This document shows, piece by piece, positions 8,261 through 16,673 of a stretch of DNA of 39,864 nt. The stretch is from positions 1 through 39,864 of the forward strand of contig CACXFB010000004.1 of the NCBI GenBank assembly GCA_902766825.1. The letters are read 5' to 3'. A program made the translations under genes and the position numbers. Position 1 is the stretch's first letter, and every line of letters begins with the position of its first letter. Under the pieces are notes generated by a model. The model did not search any database. It saw nothing but the letters and a program-made list of their open reading frames with translations, and was not told the origin of the DNA. This DNA is from an uncultured Lachnospiraceae bacterium (GTDB lineage: Bacteria > Bacillota > Clostridia > Lachnospirales > Lachnospiraceae).

Positions 8261-9644
8261 CTGCACCGCCTCCTTTCACAACATTTGCAGCAGGCTTTTT
8301 GAGCCCGGCAAATTCAAGCATCTTTGCAAATGTTACTTTACTTCCGTTATACATTATCACTGATTCAAATACCCTTGATACAAACAGAATCAGTATAGCT
8401 ATAGCAACCATCATAACACCAAGGCTTACTGCTGCCGTTGCAACCGCGCATTTTCCCGTAACGACAAACACCGGAGTCATAAAAGGTGCCGATAACGGGA
8501 ATGCAAGGAACACCTTTCCGACAACGCTGTCTGCACCCGAATTAGACATCATAAAGAACATTGCCATATACGCGCCAATAACAAGTATAATCGAGTACAC
8601 CATGTTGGTCTGCGTAAGCTCTTCCATCCTGCTAGCCGTTGAACCCACAAGGCATGCAATCATAAGGTAGAATATTATTCCACATGCGAAAATAAGAAGT
8701 GCAAGTGCTATTCTTGCTGCATTTATCTCATCAGCAATGTTGTCAACACCAATTGAATTAATTAACTCCTTTGTTGTTGTCATCTTAGCAGGTGTCTGTG
8801 TAAATACGAATACCGATATACCACCGCATAGCAACACCATACATACCTGAATAAACTGTGTCACTACACACGCAAGAAGCTTTCCTGTAATAAGTGCCAT
8901 CGGCTTAATTGATGTAAGCACATATTCTATCGCTCTTGAGCCTTTCTCTGTTATCATCGATGTTGATGCAGCCTCACCGCCCATGGCGAGTATAAATGTT
9001 GTCATCATAAATATCATCATTCCAAGAGCAGATCCTGCTAAAATATTAGTGCCCATTTGGGAATCTTCATCATCTTCCTCATCATCAATGAGCTCTCCGC
9101 CTATAACTTTTCCAGCCTTTATTACATTTTCCGAAGTTATAAACTCAAGCTGCTCATCTGTAATATTTGCTGCCTGTGCAAGTGTATCTCTTGTAACACT
9201 CTCTAAATCTTCCGAAAACAGACCTGCATCCATATCACCTACATTTGAATTCTCACTGCGCACAACTTCCATGTTGATTATTCCGTCTTCTGTGGATATC
9301 ATTACAAGCACGCTGTCATCACAATCATCACATTTCACAAATGAGTCCTTATCAACTATCTCCTCAAACTTTGTATCTTCATAATCCTCACTACATTTAA
9401 CAAGAGCATCTCCTAACTTATCTCCAATAAGCGAAGTCTCATCACAGTAGTATATTTTATCAATCTCAACCGTAGTCATGTCGCCTGCAATTCCGCCTTT
9501 GCTACCTGACATTATCGGAACCATTGCAAAAAACATAACAGCCATGATTATCATTGACACGATAAAACTTTTACTCTTGACCGTCTGCTTAAGAGTAAAA
9601 ACGAATACATCCTGCCAGCCTCTTATTTTACTGCTCATCGGCAT
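8253..9644 (-). CDS. ABC-2 type exporter permease (NatB-like), first of two
   Basis: A 463-residue permease with the same layout as its neighbour: one N-terminal span, an acidic external domain containing the run DDEEDDEDSQ, and six C-terminal spans. The loop EKGSRAIEYVLTSIKPMALI matches the equivalent loop of the second permease, so the two probably arose by duplication. The ATG at 9644 has GGAGG six bases upstream; 9638 is possible but less well placed. The start lies inside the end of the ATPase gene, so all three genes are translationally coupled. The paired membrane proteins suggest a heterodimer. No substrate-specific motif is visible. Confidence 0.8.
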   Translation of the reverse strand: MPMSSKIRGWQDVFVFTLKQTVKSKSFIVSMIIMAVMFFAMVPIMSGSKGGIAGDMTTVEIDKIYYCDETSLIGDKLGDALVKCSEDYEDTKFEEIVDKDSFVKCDDCDDSVLVMISTEDGIINMEVVRSENSNVGDMDAGLFSEDLESVTRDTLAQAANITDEQLEFITSENVIKAGKVIGGELIDDEEDDEDSQMGTNILAGSALGMMIFMMTTFILAMGGEAASTSMITEKGSRAIEYVLTSIKPMALITGKLLACVVTQFIQVCMVLLCGGISVFVFTQTPAKMTTTKELINSIGVDNIADEINAARIALALLIFACGIIFYLMIACLVGSTASRMEELTQTNMVYSIILVIGAYMAMFFMMSNSGADSVVGKVFLAFPLSAPFMTPVFVVTGKCAVATAAVSLGVMMVAIAILILFVSRVFESVIMYNGSKVTFAKMLEFAGLKKPAANVVKGGGADE

Positions 9645-10584
9645 CATTACCTCCGACTGTATCTTCCTTAACATGCTCTACAAAGATTTCATGCAGTGAC
9701 GGTTCTCTAAGCTCAAATCTTATAATTGTCATGTTCTTTTCAATCAATGTAACAAGCAGCTTATCAGCCTGCTCTTTATCTGTTATCTTCATCTGATATC
9801 CGTTAGGAGTCTTATCGATAACCTTCATGCCAAGCTCTTCTACGATATCATCCATATCCTCTTCTGTCTTAACAAGAAGATTAACTCTTCCGTAGCTTTT
9901 CTTAATATCATTAAGATTACCCTTAAGAACAACTTTACCTCTTGATAAAATGGTTATCTCTTCACAGAATTCCTCAACAGTAGGCATCTGGTGGCTGGAC
10001 ATGATTATGTACTTATTCTTCTCAATCTCTTCTCGTATGATTGATTTAAATAAGTCCGTGTTAATAGGATCAAGACCACTAAGCGGCTCATCAAAAATTA
10101 TAAGCTCAGGATCTGATATAAGTGCTGCCATAAGCTGAATTTTCTGCTGGTTACCTTTTGACAGCTGATCTACTCTTTTAACCTTTGGCTTTCTGCCCTT
10201 TACCGCCTTAGGGAAAAGATACTCATCAAGCTCCAAGCGTCCTGACCAGTATTTGATTCTTTCTTTTGCAGTCTTAACAGGCACCTTCTTTAATGCCGCA
10301 AAATACATAAGCTGATCCATAAGTGAGTACTTTGGATACAATCCTCTCTCCTCTGCAAGATAACCTACATTAACCTCAAGAGGATCTAATTTCTTACCAT
10401 TCCACAAAACCTCTCCCTCATCACAAGAGAGCATTCCAAGCATTATACGTATTGAAGTAGTCTTACCTGCTCCATTGGTACCAAGAAGTGCATACACACC
10501 CGGCTTATCCATCTTAAAGCTTAACCCGTCTACTACCGTTTTCTCCCCGTACTTTTTAACAATGTTATTTACCTCTAAGGACAT
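9628..10584 (-). CDS. ABC exporter ATP-binding protein (NatA-like)
   Basis: The 318-residue ATPase has Walker A GTNGAGKTT (residues 35-43), a variant signature LSKGNQQK, Walker B LIIFDEPLSGLDP and H-loop SSHQ. A C-terminal domain of about 90 residues (from RVNLLVKTEEDMDD onward) resembles the extension found on NatA-like and drug-export ATPases, ending in LHEIFVEHV. AGGAG precedes the ATG. It is the first gene of a three-gene operon with its own promoter at 10635-10663 and its own terminator at 6867-6899. Whether it exports ions, peptides or drugs cannot be read from the sequence. Confidence 0.88.
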   Translation of the reverse strand: MSLEVNNIVKKYGEKTVVDGLSFKMDKPGVYALLGTNGAGKTTSIRIMLGMLSCDEGEVLWNGKKLDPLEVNVGYLAEERGLYPKYSLMDQLMYFAALKKVPVKTAKERIKYWSGRLELDEYLFPKAVKGRKPKVKRVDQLSKGNQQKIQLMAALISDPELIIFDEPLSGLDPINTDLFKSIIREEIEKNKYIIMSSHQMPTVEEFCEEITILSRGKVVLKGNLNDIKKSYGRVNLLVKTEEDMDDIVEELGMKVIDKTPNGYQMKITDKEQADKLLVTLIEKNMTIIRFELREPSLHEIFVEHVKEDTVGGNDADEQ

Positions 10585-10634
10585 ACTTTTTCTCCTATTC
10601 TCTTATATATTTTTTCCAAAAAGAACACAATTCA

Positions 10635-10663
10635 ATTATACATTCTGGTGCATCATAATTCAA
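10635..10663 (-). promoter_or_regulatory. Promoter of the NatAB-like ABC operon
   Basis: On the minus strand, TTGAAT (10658-10663) and TATAAT (10635-10640) lie 17 bases apart, directly after the preceding terminator. The predicted start is about 45 bases before the ATPase ATG. Confidence 0.65.
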
Positions 10664-10704
10664 ACAAAAAAACATCCGGCATAGTGTTAATCCACCATGC
10701 CGGA
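10664..10704 (-). terminator. Intrinsic terminator after the membrane-protein pair
   Basis: TCCGGCATAGTG (10675-10686) pairs with CACCATGCCGGA (10693-10704), and the minus-strand RNA continues into a run of seven U (10666-10672). It lies about 50 bases after the stop at 10756 and closes the unit 12277-10756. Confidence 0.85.
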
Positions 10705-10755
10705 CTTTTTCTGTAATTTTCCTTCTCAATATATAAATGTGATGTAAATCAGTTA

Positions 10756-11310
10756 TTAGTAAAGTTCTCTTAAATCAACCCATTTGCCTTTAACCTTAAC
10801 TACTTCAGCTGTTCTGAAATAACTGGTTTTTTCGTCATCACCTTTAACTGTTACTTTGAATACAAGCTGATAACCTTTTTTGATTTCTCCAAAGTCCCAG
10901 TCCTTATCATCATCAAATGCATCATTAAGATCTTCAAGCTCATCTTTTGTCAACTTAATCTTATCAACGAGCTTGTAAGTCACCTTTATATCATCGCCAT
11001 ACTCTTTTTCATAAGCATCAACTGTATTATCAATAGAATCTGAATAATAATCTTCTATATCATCTACACCTTTTTTCTCTTCGATGTATTTAAGCATATC
11101 ATCACTCATTGTCTTAGTATACTTCTTAGCATCGTTTTTGCTTATAGCTTTAGCGTAAGCCTTAAAAGGCTTAACATATCCGCCACCGCCACCAACTACT
11201 TTAAGTACACAAAGTACAGCAATAACAGCTACAACACCAATACAAATCTTTGTAAGCAGGTCTTTGCTTATCTTAAGCTTTCCAGCTACATTCTCCATAA
11301 TATCTGCCAT
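10756..11310 (-). CDS. Single-pass membrane protein with acidic extracytoplasmic domain
   Basis: A 184-residue protein of unrecognised function. A short N-terminal cytoplasmic part is followed by one membrane span at about residues 22-39, a run of five glycines, and an external domain rich in Asp, Lys and Tyr that ends in KGKWVDLRELY. The external part shares the pattern of its upstream neighbour (a short helix pair, then a Lys/Asp-rich beta domain with KVKAEV- or TVKGDD-like strands), which suggests an NTF2-like or DUF4878-like fold, but this is weak. The ATG at 11310 has GGAGG five bases upstream. It is co-transcribed with the zinc-ribbon protein. Confidence 0.6.
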   Translation of the reverse strand: MADIMENVAGKLKISKDLLTKICIGVVAVIAVLCVLKVVGGGGGYVKPFKAYAKAISKNDAKKYTKTMSDDMLKYIEEKKGVDDIEDYYSDSIDNTVDAYEKEYGDDIKVTYKLVDKIKLTKDELEDLNDAFDDDKDWDFGEIKKGYQLVFKVTVKGDDEKTSYFRTAEVVKVKGKWVDLRELY

Positions 11311-11371
11311 AAATTCCTCCGTTCCCGGCTTATACACCGGCTTTCATATACATTACCGGCTTATCCGTTTC

Positions 11372-12277
11372 TTAATATCCATATTCACTTAAATCGATGT
11401 TACTTAAATCAAGTCCGCTTTCTGAGTCACTATCTGAGTCGCTATAAAGTTTACTCATTTCTTTACGTACATCTTTTTTAACATCTTTATAATCATCATC
11501 ATCAAGTTCACTTAAAACACCAGATACGTCAACAGGCGGATTTGCGATATACCAGTCACCCTTGTACTTGTATATAAGTATAATGGTTGACTCAGAATAT
11601 GCCTTGTCTTTATCAACTGTAATAACAGTCTTAACTTCTGCTGCGTAAGCCTTCTTTACCTTATCTGAATCAAAATTAGTATCATCATAAAGTTTATCAA
11701 GTCCATCTTTGACATCGTCAAGATCCTTGACATCCATTGCCTTAAGGTCTTTCTTAAGCTTATCTGCCTTATCTACATTCTCAAGCTTCTTAATCTCATA
11801 CTCAACCTTTACCTTACCCTCATCTTTAAGTCCATCCCAAAGAGCCTTGTAACTATCTGTATAAACCTCAATGTAGTCGTCCTTATCAATCTTCATATCC
11901 TTATAATTCTCTTCAAAATATTCATCAACAATCTTCTTAGGTATTGTAACGTTAAGCATCTTCTCAACATCACCTTTTTCAAAAGCCTTCATGTAAGCCT
12001 TAACTGTTGACTTAGGGCTTCCGCTGAAAAGTGATACTATTAAACATATAAGCACAATTGCTACAATTCCAACCGCACCTATACCGATATATGCCGGATT
12101 AAATCCCTTGCTCTTAATCGCATCCGCTGCACCGCTTACAGTGTTACTTACTGAACTGCTTACTGATTCAACAGCTGATGAAGCACTACTTGCTGCTTCC
12201 TGTGGAGCACCACATTTATCACAGAACTTTACATCATCCTCAAGTTCTGCACCACATTTGTTACAAAATTTAGACAT
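11372..12277 (-). CDS. Zinc-ribbon membrane protein with extracytoplasmic domain
   Basis: A 301-residue protein. The N-terminal zinc ribbon has the pattern C5-x2-C8 and C19-x2-C22 (FCNKCGAELEDD and KFCDKCG). A Ser/Ala-rich linker leads to one membrane span at about residues 61-84. The rest, from SPKSTVKAYMKAFEKGDVE onward, is an external domain of the kind often labelled DUF4878/lumazine-binding-like, ending in an acidic Ser-Asp tail (SDSDSDSESG). The zinc ribbon would sit in the cytoplasm and the large domain outside. It is first in a two-gene unit with a TTGACA promoter. Function unknown; sensing or envelope maintenance are possible. Confidence 0.7.
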   Translation of the reverse strand: MSKFCNKCGAELEDDVKFCDKCGAPQEAASSASSAVESVSSSVSNTVSGAADAIKSKGFNPAYIGIGAVGIVAIVLICLIVSLFSGSPKSTVKAYMKAFEKGDVEKMLNVTIPKKIVDEYFEENYKDMKIDKDDYIEVYTDSYKALWDGLKDEGKVKVEYEIKKLENVDKADKLKKDLKAMDVKDLDDVKDGLDKLYDDTNFDSDKVKKAYAAEVKTVITVDKDKAYSESTIILIYKYKGDWYIANPPVDVSGVLSELDDDDYKDVKKDVRKEMSKLYSDSDSDSESGLDLSNIDLSEYGY

Positions 12278-12322
12278 AAAACTATCCTCCTATATTTGTG
12301 AAGTTTCTAACTACTCACAATA

Positions 12323-12351
12323 AGTTTATGATATGGTTTTCACCTTGTCAA
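12323..12351 (-). promoter_or_regulatory. Promoter of the zinc-ribbon gene pair
   Basis: On the minus strand, TTGACA (12346-12351) and TAAACT (12323-12328) are 17 bases apart. The predicted start is near 12316, about 39 bases before the ATG. Confidence 0.7.
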
Positions 12352-12375
12352 GTAATATTACGGGTGTGTAGAAAG

Positions 12376-12404
12376 CAAAAAAACAGCATCGGATTAACCG
12401 ATGC
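12376..12404 (-). terminator. Intrinsic terminator after tRNA-Gln
   Basis: GCATCGG (12386-12392) pairs with CCGATGC (12398-12404), and the minus-strand RNA runs into seven U (12377-12383). It lies about 33 bases beyond the tRNA 3' end. Confidence 0.85.
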
Positions 12405-12436
12405 ATAACATTTAAAAATTTATAAAAGATATAAAA

Positions 12437-12508
12437 CAGGGCTACAAGGATTCGAACCTTGAAATGCTGGAGTCAGAGTCCAGTGCCTTACCGTTTGGCG
12501 ATAGCCCT
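12437..12508 (-). tRNA. tRNA-Gln (anticodon CTG)
   Basis: The cloverleaf reads from 12508 to 12437. The 7-bp acceptor stem is AGGGCTA/TAGCCCT. The anticodon stem CTGGA/TCCAG encloses the loop CTCTGAC, giving anticodon CTG for Gln codon CAG. The T arm is AAGGTTCGAATCCTT. The discriminator is G, as usual for tRNA-Gln, and CCA is not encoded. It has a perfect consensus promoter and its own terminator, so it is a single-gene transcription unit. Confidence 0.95.
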
Positions 12509-12567
12509 ATATATTCTTACATTCATTAGGATTAATTCAAACCTGCTAACTCATGCGAACAAATGGA

Positions 12568-12596
12568 ATTATACTACCTTATCATATACATGTCAA
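12568..12596 (-). promoter_or_regulatory. Perfect-consensus promoter of tRNA-Gln
   Basis: On the minus strand, TTGACA (12591-12596) and TATAAT (12568-12573) are separated by 17 bases. Transcription should begin near 12561, giving a leader of about 53 nt before the tRNA. Confidence 0.85.
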
Positions 12597-12643
12597 CAAC
12601 TTTTTTAAAAAAATTTCATCTTTTTAAATCTCTTCATAACATT

Positions 12644-13393
12644 TTATACATTGTTTTCATAATTTATCTCACACAAAGTCAGACCTCTTGCCGGTGCCGT
12701 AGGACCTGCAAAATTTCTTTGACCTGTTTCAAGTGCCATTTTTATATCTTCGCCTGTCTTTCTCCCTTTTCCCACTTCTATAAGTGTACCCGCAATTATT
12801 CTTACCATATTGTACAAAAATCCGTTACCGTTGACTCTTATAGTTATCTCATCAACATCTTTGTCCACACTTATACTGTATATCGTCCTAACCGTGTCTT
12901 TTGCCTGTGACCCAGCGCTGCAAAATGCTTCAAAATTATGTTCGCCTACAAGCTCATTTGACGCCTCTTTCATCTTCTCAACATCAAGTGCCACATACTC
13001 ATGATGTGCATAAAGACGCTTCGTTGGAGGACATACAGTTGCATTGTAGATTCTATATACATATGTTTTATTGCAGTCACAATGTCTTGGATGAAAATCA
13101 TCTTCTGTCTGCTCCGATTTCATCACTCTGATATCTTCCGGCAGTCTCACATTAAGGGCATACATAAACTTCTCTGCCGGTATACGGCTTTGTGTGTCAA
13201 AAACCGCAATATTTCCCATTGCATGAACTCCTGAGTCCGTTCTGCTTGCGCCTATGACTTCTATATTTTCTTTTGTAAGCTCACTTAAAGCTTCATTTAA
13301 TCTTCCTTCAACCGTTACCACACCGCCCGGCTGTCTTTGCCACCCGCAGTAATTGGTTCCGTCATATGCCACTGTAAGTTTTATTCTTGACAT
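12644..13393 (-). CDS. truA: tRNA pseudouridine synthase A (positions 38-40)
   Basis: TruA converts uridines 38, 39 and 40 in the anticodon arm of tRNAs to pseudouridine. The 249-residue protein has the family N-terminus (VAYDGTNYCGWQRQP), the catalytic aspartate in ASRTDSGVHA (Asp about residue 53), and the C-terminal NGFLYNMVRIIAGTLIEVG and APARGLTL motifs. AGGAG lies five bases before the ATG. It follows ecfT by 13 bases, so it is co-transcribed with the ECF transporter genes, as in many Firmicutes where truA follows this module. Length and motifs are normal. Confidence 0.96.
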   Translation of the reverse strand: MSRIKLTVAYDGTNYCGWQRQPGGVVTVEGRLNEALSELTKENIEVIGASRTDSGVHAMGNIAVFDTQSRIPAEKFMYALNVRLPEDIRVMKSEQTEDDFHPRHCDCNKTYVYRIYNATVCPPTKRLYAHHEYVALDVEKMKEASNELVGEHNFEAFCSAGSQAKDTVRTIYSISVDKDVDEITIRVNGNGFLYNMVRIIAGTLIEVGKGRKTGEDIKMALETGQRNFAGPTAPARGLTLCEINYENNV

Positions 13394-13406
13394 AAATGCT
13401 CCTTAA

Positions 13407-14228
13407 TCATCCCACTTTGATATGTACGGTTATTAGCACTGCGACAAATAAACATATTGTCACCATTGCCCCGTAATCTGTCCCTTTCATTTTAAGCGGT
13501 TTTAGTCTTGTTCTGCCCTCTCCGCCATGATAACATCTGGCTTCCATTGCCGCAGCAAGATCATTTGCCCTTCGAAATGCTGATACAAACAGAGGAATAA
13601 GTATAACTGCCATACTTTTTACTCTCTTAACAACGTTACCTTCTTCAAAATCCGCGCCTCTGCTCATCTGCGCTTTCATTATTCTGTCCGCCTCTTCTAC
13701 AAGTATCGGAATAAATCTTAATGCAATGGTAAGTATCATTGCAGCCTCGGCAACCGGCACCTTAAAAATCTTAAGCGGTTTCATGACACTTTCAAGTCCC
13801 GTTGCAAGGCTGTTAGGTGTTGTCGTGTATGTAAGCATTGAAGTTCCTATTACCAGATATACAAATCTTATTCCAAGAAACACTCCTTGTCTTATGCCCT
13901 CGGTTGATATGCAAAGTATTCCTTTCTTAAAAAGTATACTTTCTTCTTCCACCATCATTCCGCCTGAGAAAAGAACTTTTACCATTATAGTGAAGATGAG
14001 TATCATCATCACCGGCTTTAATCCCTTTAAAATGAATCTCACCGGTATACGTGAAGTTTTTATAAGTGCTGCAAGAAACAACGTCACAAGTGCATACTCA
14101 AACACACCATCGCATATAAACAACACAAGTACATATAAAAATGTTGATATGATTTTTATTCTTGGGTCAAGTCTGTGTATTATCGAGTCTTGCGGATAAT
14201 ACTGCCCTATTGTTATATCTTTTATCAT
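13407..14228 (-). CDS. ecfT: Energy-coupling factor transporter transmembrane protein EcfT
   Basis: EcfT is the membrane scaffold that links two EcfA ATPases to interchangeable vitamin-binding S components (riboflavin, biotin, folate, queuosine and others) encoded elsewhere. The 273-residue protein starts with the typical GQYYPQDSIIHRLDPRIKI segment, has about five to six hydrophobic spans, and carries the two coupling-helix motifs, seen here as MSRGADFEEG and MEARCYHGGEGRTR. It lies 25 bases after ecfA2 and 13 bases before truA. No S component is adjacent, so this is the shared (group II) module. Confidence 0.94.
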   Translation of the reverse strand: MIKDITIGQYYPQDSIIHRLDPRIKIISTFLYVLVLFICDGVFEYALVTLFLAALIKTSRIPVRFILKGLKPVMMILIFTIMVKVLFSGGMMVEEESILFKKGILCISTEGIRQGVFLGIRFVYLVIGTSMLTYTTTPNSLATGLESVMKPLKIFKVPVAEAAMILTIALRFIPILVEEADRIMKAQMSRGADFEEGNVVKRVKSMAVILIPLFVSAFRRANDLAAAMEARCYHGGEGRTRLKPLKMKGTDYGAMVTICLFVAVLITVHIKVG

Positions 14229-14253
14229 TTTTTCCTCATTTCCTTGCCTAAAT

Positions 14254-15108
14254 CTAATTCATATTTTCATACAAATCAGATATCATCTTATATGCGTCAG
14301 TCTCATCTCTTGGTATGTCGGGAAGTAAAATGCCTTTCCCCGCAAGTCCAAAGTACAGCATGCACATCTGTGGGAGAGCCAGTCCTGCTTCATCTATTAT
14401 TTCTTTATCCGCAAATACCTTCATTGTATCATCGTATGCGACCATATTTCCCTTGTTCATCACAATGACCTTATGTGCATACTTAGCCACATCCTCCATG
14501 CTGTGCGATACAAGCACAATTGTTATTCCTTTTTCTTCATTAAGACGTTTTAACAACCCAAGTATATGATTTCGACCCTCAGGATCAAGTCCCGCTGTCG
14601 GCTCATCTAAGATGATTACCTCCGGCTTCATTGCTAAAACCCCTGCAATTGCAACTCTTCTTTTCATTCCACCGGACAACTCAAGCGGCGAATAATCTAT
14701 AAACTCATCCCCCACTCCAACTTCTTTAAGAGCTTCAAATGCACTTATCTGAGCATCGAGTTCCTTCATTCCTATATTCTTAGGTCCAAAGCACACATCT
14801 TTTATAACCGATGTCTCAAAAAGCTGATGCTCCGGATACTGAAATACCATTCCTACCTTTCCCCTTAACTTTTTTCTGCTATAGTCCTTATCCCATATAT
14901 CTTCCCCATTATAATATATCTCGCCCTTAGAAGGTTTAATAAGTCCATTCATCATCTGAATCAGTGTCGACTTTCCCGATCCTGTCTGTCCAATTATGGC
15001 AACAAAATCTCCATCATCAATTTTAAAACTAATATCCGTAACTGCCTTTTTTTCAAAAGACGTTCCCGGGTTATATGTGTACTCTACTTCGTTAAAAATC
15101 AGACTCAT
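14254..15108 (-). CDS. ecfA2: Energy-coupling factor transporter ATP-binding protein EcfA2
   Basis: This is the second ATPase of the ECF vitamin transporter. The 284-residue protein has Walker A GQTGSGKST (residues 40-48), a Q-loop in VFQYPEHQLFE, signature LSGGMKRR, Walker B VIILDEPTAGLDP and H-loop VSHSMEDV. The start VEYTYNPGTSFEKKA is typical of EcfA2 rather than EcfA1. GGAGG precedes the ATG. It follows ecfA1 by 20 bases. In the complex it pairs with EcfA1 as a heterodimer on EcfT. Confidence 0.93.
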   Translation of the reverse strand: MSLIFNEVEYTYNPGTSFEKKAVTDISFKIDDGDFVAIIGQTGSGKSTLIQMMNGLIKPSKGEIYYNGEDIWDKDYSRKKLRGKVGMVFQYPEHQLFETSVIKDVCFGPKNIGMKELDAQISAFEALKEVGVGDEFIDYSPLELSGGMKRRVAIAGVLAMKPEVIILDEPTAGLDPEGRNHILGLLKRLNEEKGITIVLVSHSMEDVAKYAHKVIVMNKGNMVAYDDTMKVFADKEIIDEAGLALPQMCMLYFGLAGKGILLPDIPRDETDAYKMISDLYENMN

Positions 15109-15128
15109 CTTGTCGCCTCCTTCCGATT

Positions 15129-15992
15129 TTAAATATCTTGTTTAATTTCAAACGCCTTTGCTATAACTTCTACTAATTCTTCTGTGTTCATTACTGTTTT
15201 TCTGTTAATTACTCCACCGTCATATAACATTTTTGATAAAATTGCAGTCTGTGGTACTTCTAGCTTATATTCTCTTAACTCGTCCTGTCTCGCAAATATC
15301 TGCCCCGGTGTCCCCTGCATCACGATTTTACCTTCGCTCATAACAAATACAACATCTGCATTTTCTATCTCCTCAAGATAGTGAGTGATAAGAATTATTG
15401 TAACATTCTCCTGCTTATTAAGTTTTGTTATTACATCTATTACTTCGCTTCGCCCTATCGGATCAAGCATTGCGGTAGGTTCGTCTAAAACAATACACTT
15501 TGGCTTCATTGCAAGCGTTCCGGCGATTGCAACTCTCTGTTTTTGTCCACCAGATAATTTATTAGGCGAACTTTTTCTGTAGGCCTGCATTCCGACTTTA
15601 CTTAGGCTGTCAAGCACTCTTTCCCACATCTCATCAACGTTAACTCCCATATTTTCAGGTCCAAACGCCACATCCTCTTCGACGACAGAACCTATAATCT
15701 GATTATCAGGGTTTTGAAAAACCATTCCTGCAACCTGTCTTATATCAAGTATGTTTTCAGCTTTTGAAGCATCCTTATTATCCACATATATAGTTCCTGA
15801 AGTTGGTGCAAGCAAGGCATTAATGTGTCTTGCAAATGTTGATTTGCCACATCCGTTATGGCCGAGTATTGCTATGAACTGACCGGGATGAATATCAAGG
15901 GTAACTTCATCTAAAGCCTTATTTATTCCTGATACATTACCCTCTTCATCTCTTAATATATATTCAAAAACAAGATTATCTGCTTTTACCAC
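15129..15992 (-). CDS. ecfA1: Energy-coupling factor transporter ATP-binding protein EcfA1
   Basis: First ATPase of the ECF module, 287 residues. Walker A is GHNGCGKST (residues 44-52), the Q-loop is VFQNPDNQIIG, the signature LSGGQKQR, Walker B CIVLDEPTAMLDP and the H-loop ITHYLEE. The order ecfA1-ecfA2-ecfT-truA is the standard one. Translation starts at GTG, with AGGAGA about six bases upstream. It lies just after the terminator of the ribosomal operon, so the ECF-truA unit either reads through or has its own weak promoter; I see only a poor candidate (TATGAT near 16016-16021). Confidence 0.93.
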   Translation of the reverse strand: MVKADNLVFEYILRDEEGNVSGINKALDEVTLDIHPGQFIAILGHNGCGKSTFARHINALLAPTSGTIYVDNKDASKAENILDIRQVAGMVFQNPDNQIIGSVVEEDVAFGPENMGVNVDEMWERVLDSLSKVGMQAYRKSSPNKLSGGQKQRVAIAGTLAMKPKCIVLDEPTAMLDPIGRSEVIDVITKLNKQENVTIILITHYLEEIENADVVFVMSEGKIVMQGTPGQIFARQDELREYKLEVPQTAILSKMLYDGGVINRKTVMNTEELVEVIAKAFEIKQDI

Positions 15993-16050
15993 AATGTTCT
16001 CCTACTAAAATAGACTATCATAACCTACTTTTGCTGTTGTTATTCTACCA

Positions 16051-16087
16051 AAAAAGGTCTGTCACCCGTAGGTAACAGACCTTTTTT
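16051..16087 (-). terminator. Terminator of the S10-spc-alpha operon (bidirectional)
   Basis: AGGTCTGTCACC (16055-16066) and GGTAACAGACCT (16071-16082) form a 12-bp stem with one mismatch around CGTA, flanked by A5-6 on the left and T6 on the right. It therefore works as an intrinsic terminator on either strand. It lies 21 bases after the rplQ stop. Confidence 0.88.
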
Positions 16088-16107
16088 ATCTTATAATCCT
16101 ATCGAGA

Positions 16108-16644
16108 TTAAACTAACTCGATAACAACTTCCATAGCTGCGTCACCTTTACGCTGACCCTTCTTGATAATTCTTGTGTAACCACCATTGCGGTCTGCATA
16201 TTTAGGTGCAATCTCTTCAAATAACTTTTCTGTTAAATCAACAGTCTTAGTTCCCTTCTTCTTTCCTGCTGCTTCTGTAGGAACTTCTGTTATTGTATAG
16301 AGGTAAGAAAGCATCTTTCTTCTTGCATGAAGACGTGAAGGCTTATCCTTCTTGATTGTCTTTTCAACTGTATCAAATACGTCTACTTTCTTTCCGTCTA
16401 CAACTTCTTTAACTCTCTTGCCTTCAGCGTCCTTACGAACCTGTTTAGCCGAAACTGTAACTGTCTCATAGTTATCTTTTTCTTTAACTGCTAAAGCGAT
16501 TAAGCTTTCAGCGATTCTACGAATTTCTTTAGCCTTTGCTTCTGTTGTAGTAATCTTTCCGTTATATAAAAGGTTAGTTACCTGATTACGAAGTAAAGCT
16601 TTTCTTTGACTTGAAGTTCTTCCAAGTTTTCTATAGCCTGCCAT
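16108..16644 (-). CDS. rplQ: 50S ribosomal protein L17, with extra internal segments
   Basis: L17 binds 23S rRNA near the exit side of the large subunit. The N-terminus ([18 protein letters not shown]) and C-terminus ([20 protein letters not shown], then VIELV) are typical. The protein has 178 residues where Bacillus and E. coli L17 have about 120-130. The excess is a charged insertion between the ALAVK region and RLHARRKM (about residues 56-102) and a second Lys/Gly-rich one near [11 protein letters not shown]. Both interrupt surface parts of the fold. It is the last gene of the operon, directly before its terminator. Confidence 0.95.
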   Translation of the reverse strand: MAGYRKLGRTSSQRKALLRNQVTNLLYNGKITTTEAKAKEIRRIAESLIALAVKEKDNYETVTVSAKQVRKDAEGKRVKEVVDGKKVDVFDTVEKTIKKDKPSRLHARRKMLSYLYTITEVPTEAAGKKKGTKTVDLTEKLFEEIAPKYADRNGGYTRIIKKGQRKGDAAMEVVIELV

Positions 16645-16673
16645 GTGTTTACCTCCTTGCAGTATCTCAAATA

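Noticed and set aside
9059-9086. Acidic run in the first NatB-like permease as a sequencing artefact
   Set aside because: The frame stays open and the surrounding sequence fits the family, so it is a normal acidic external loop.
11330-11365. Repeated CCGGCTT blocks between the two membrane-protein genes
   Set aside because: Three short direct copies do not form a stable hairpin or a recognisable site; probably simple local repetition.
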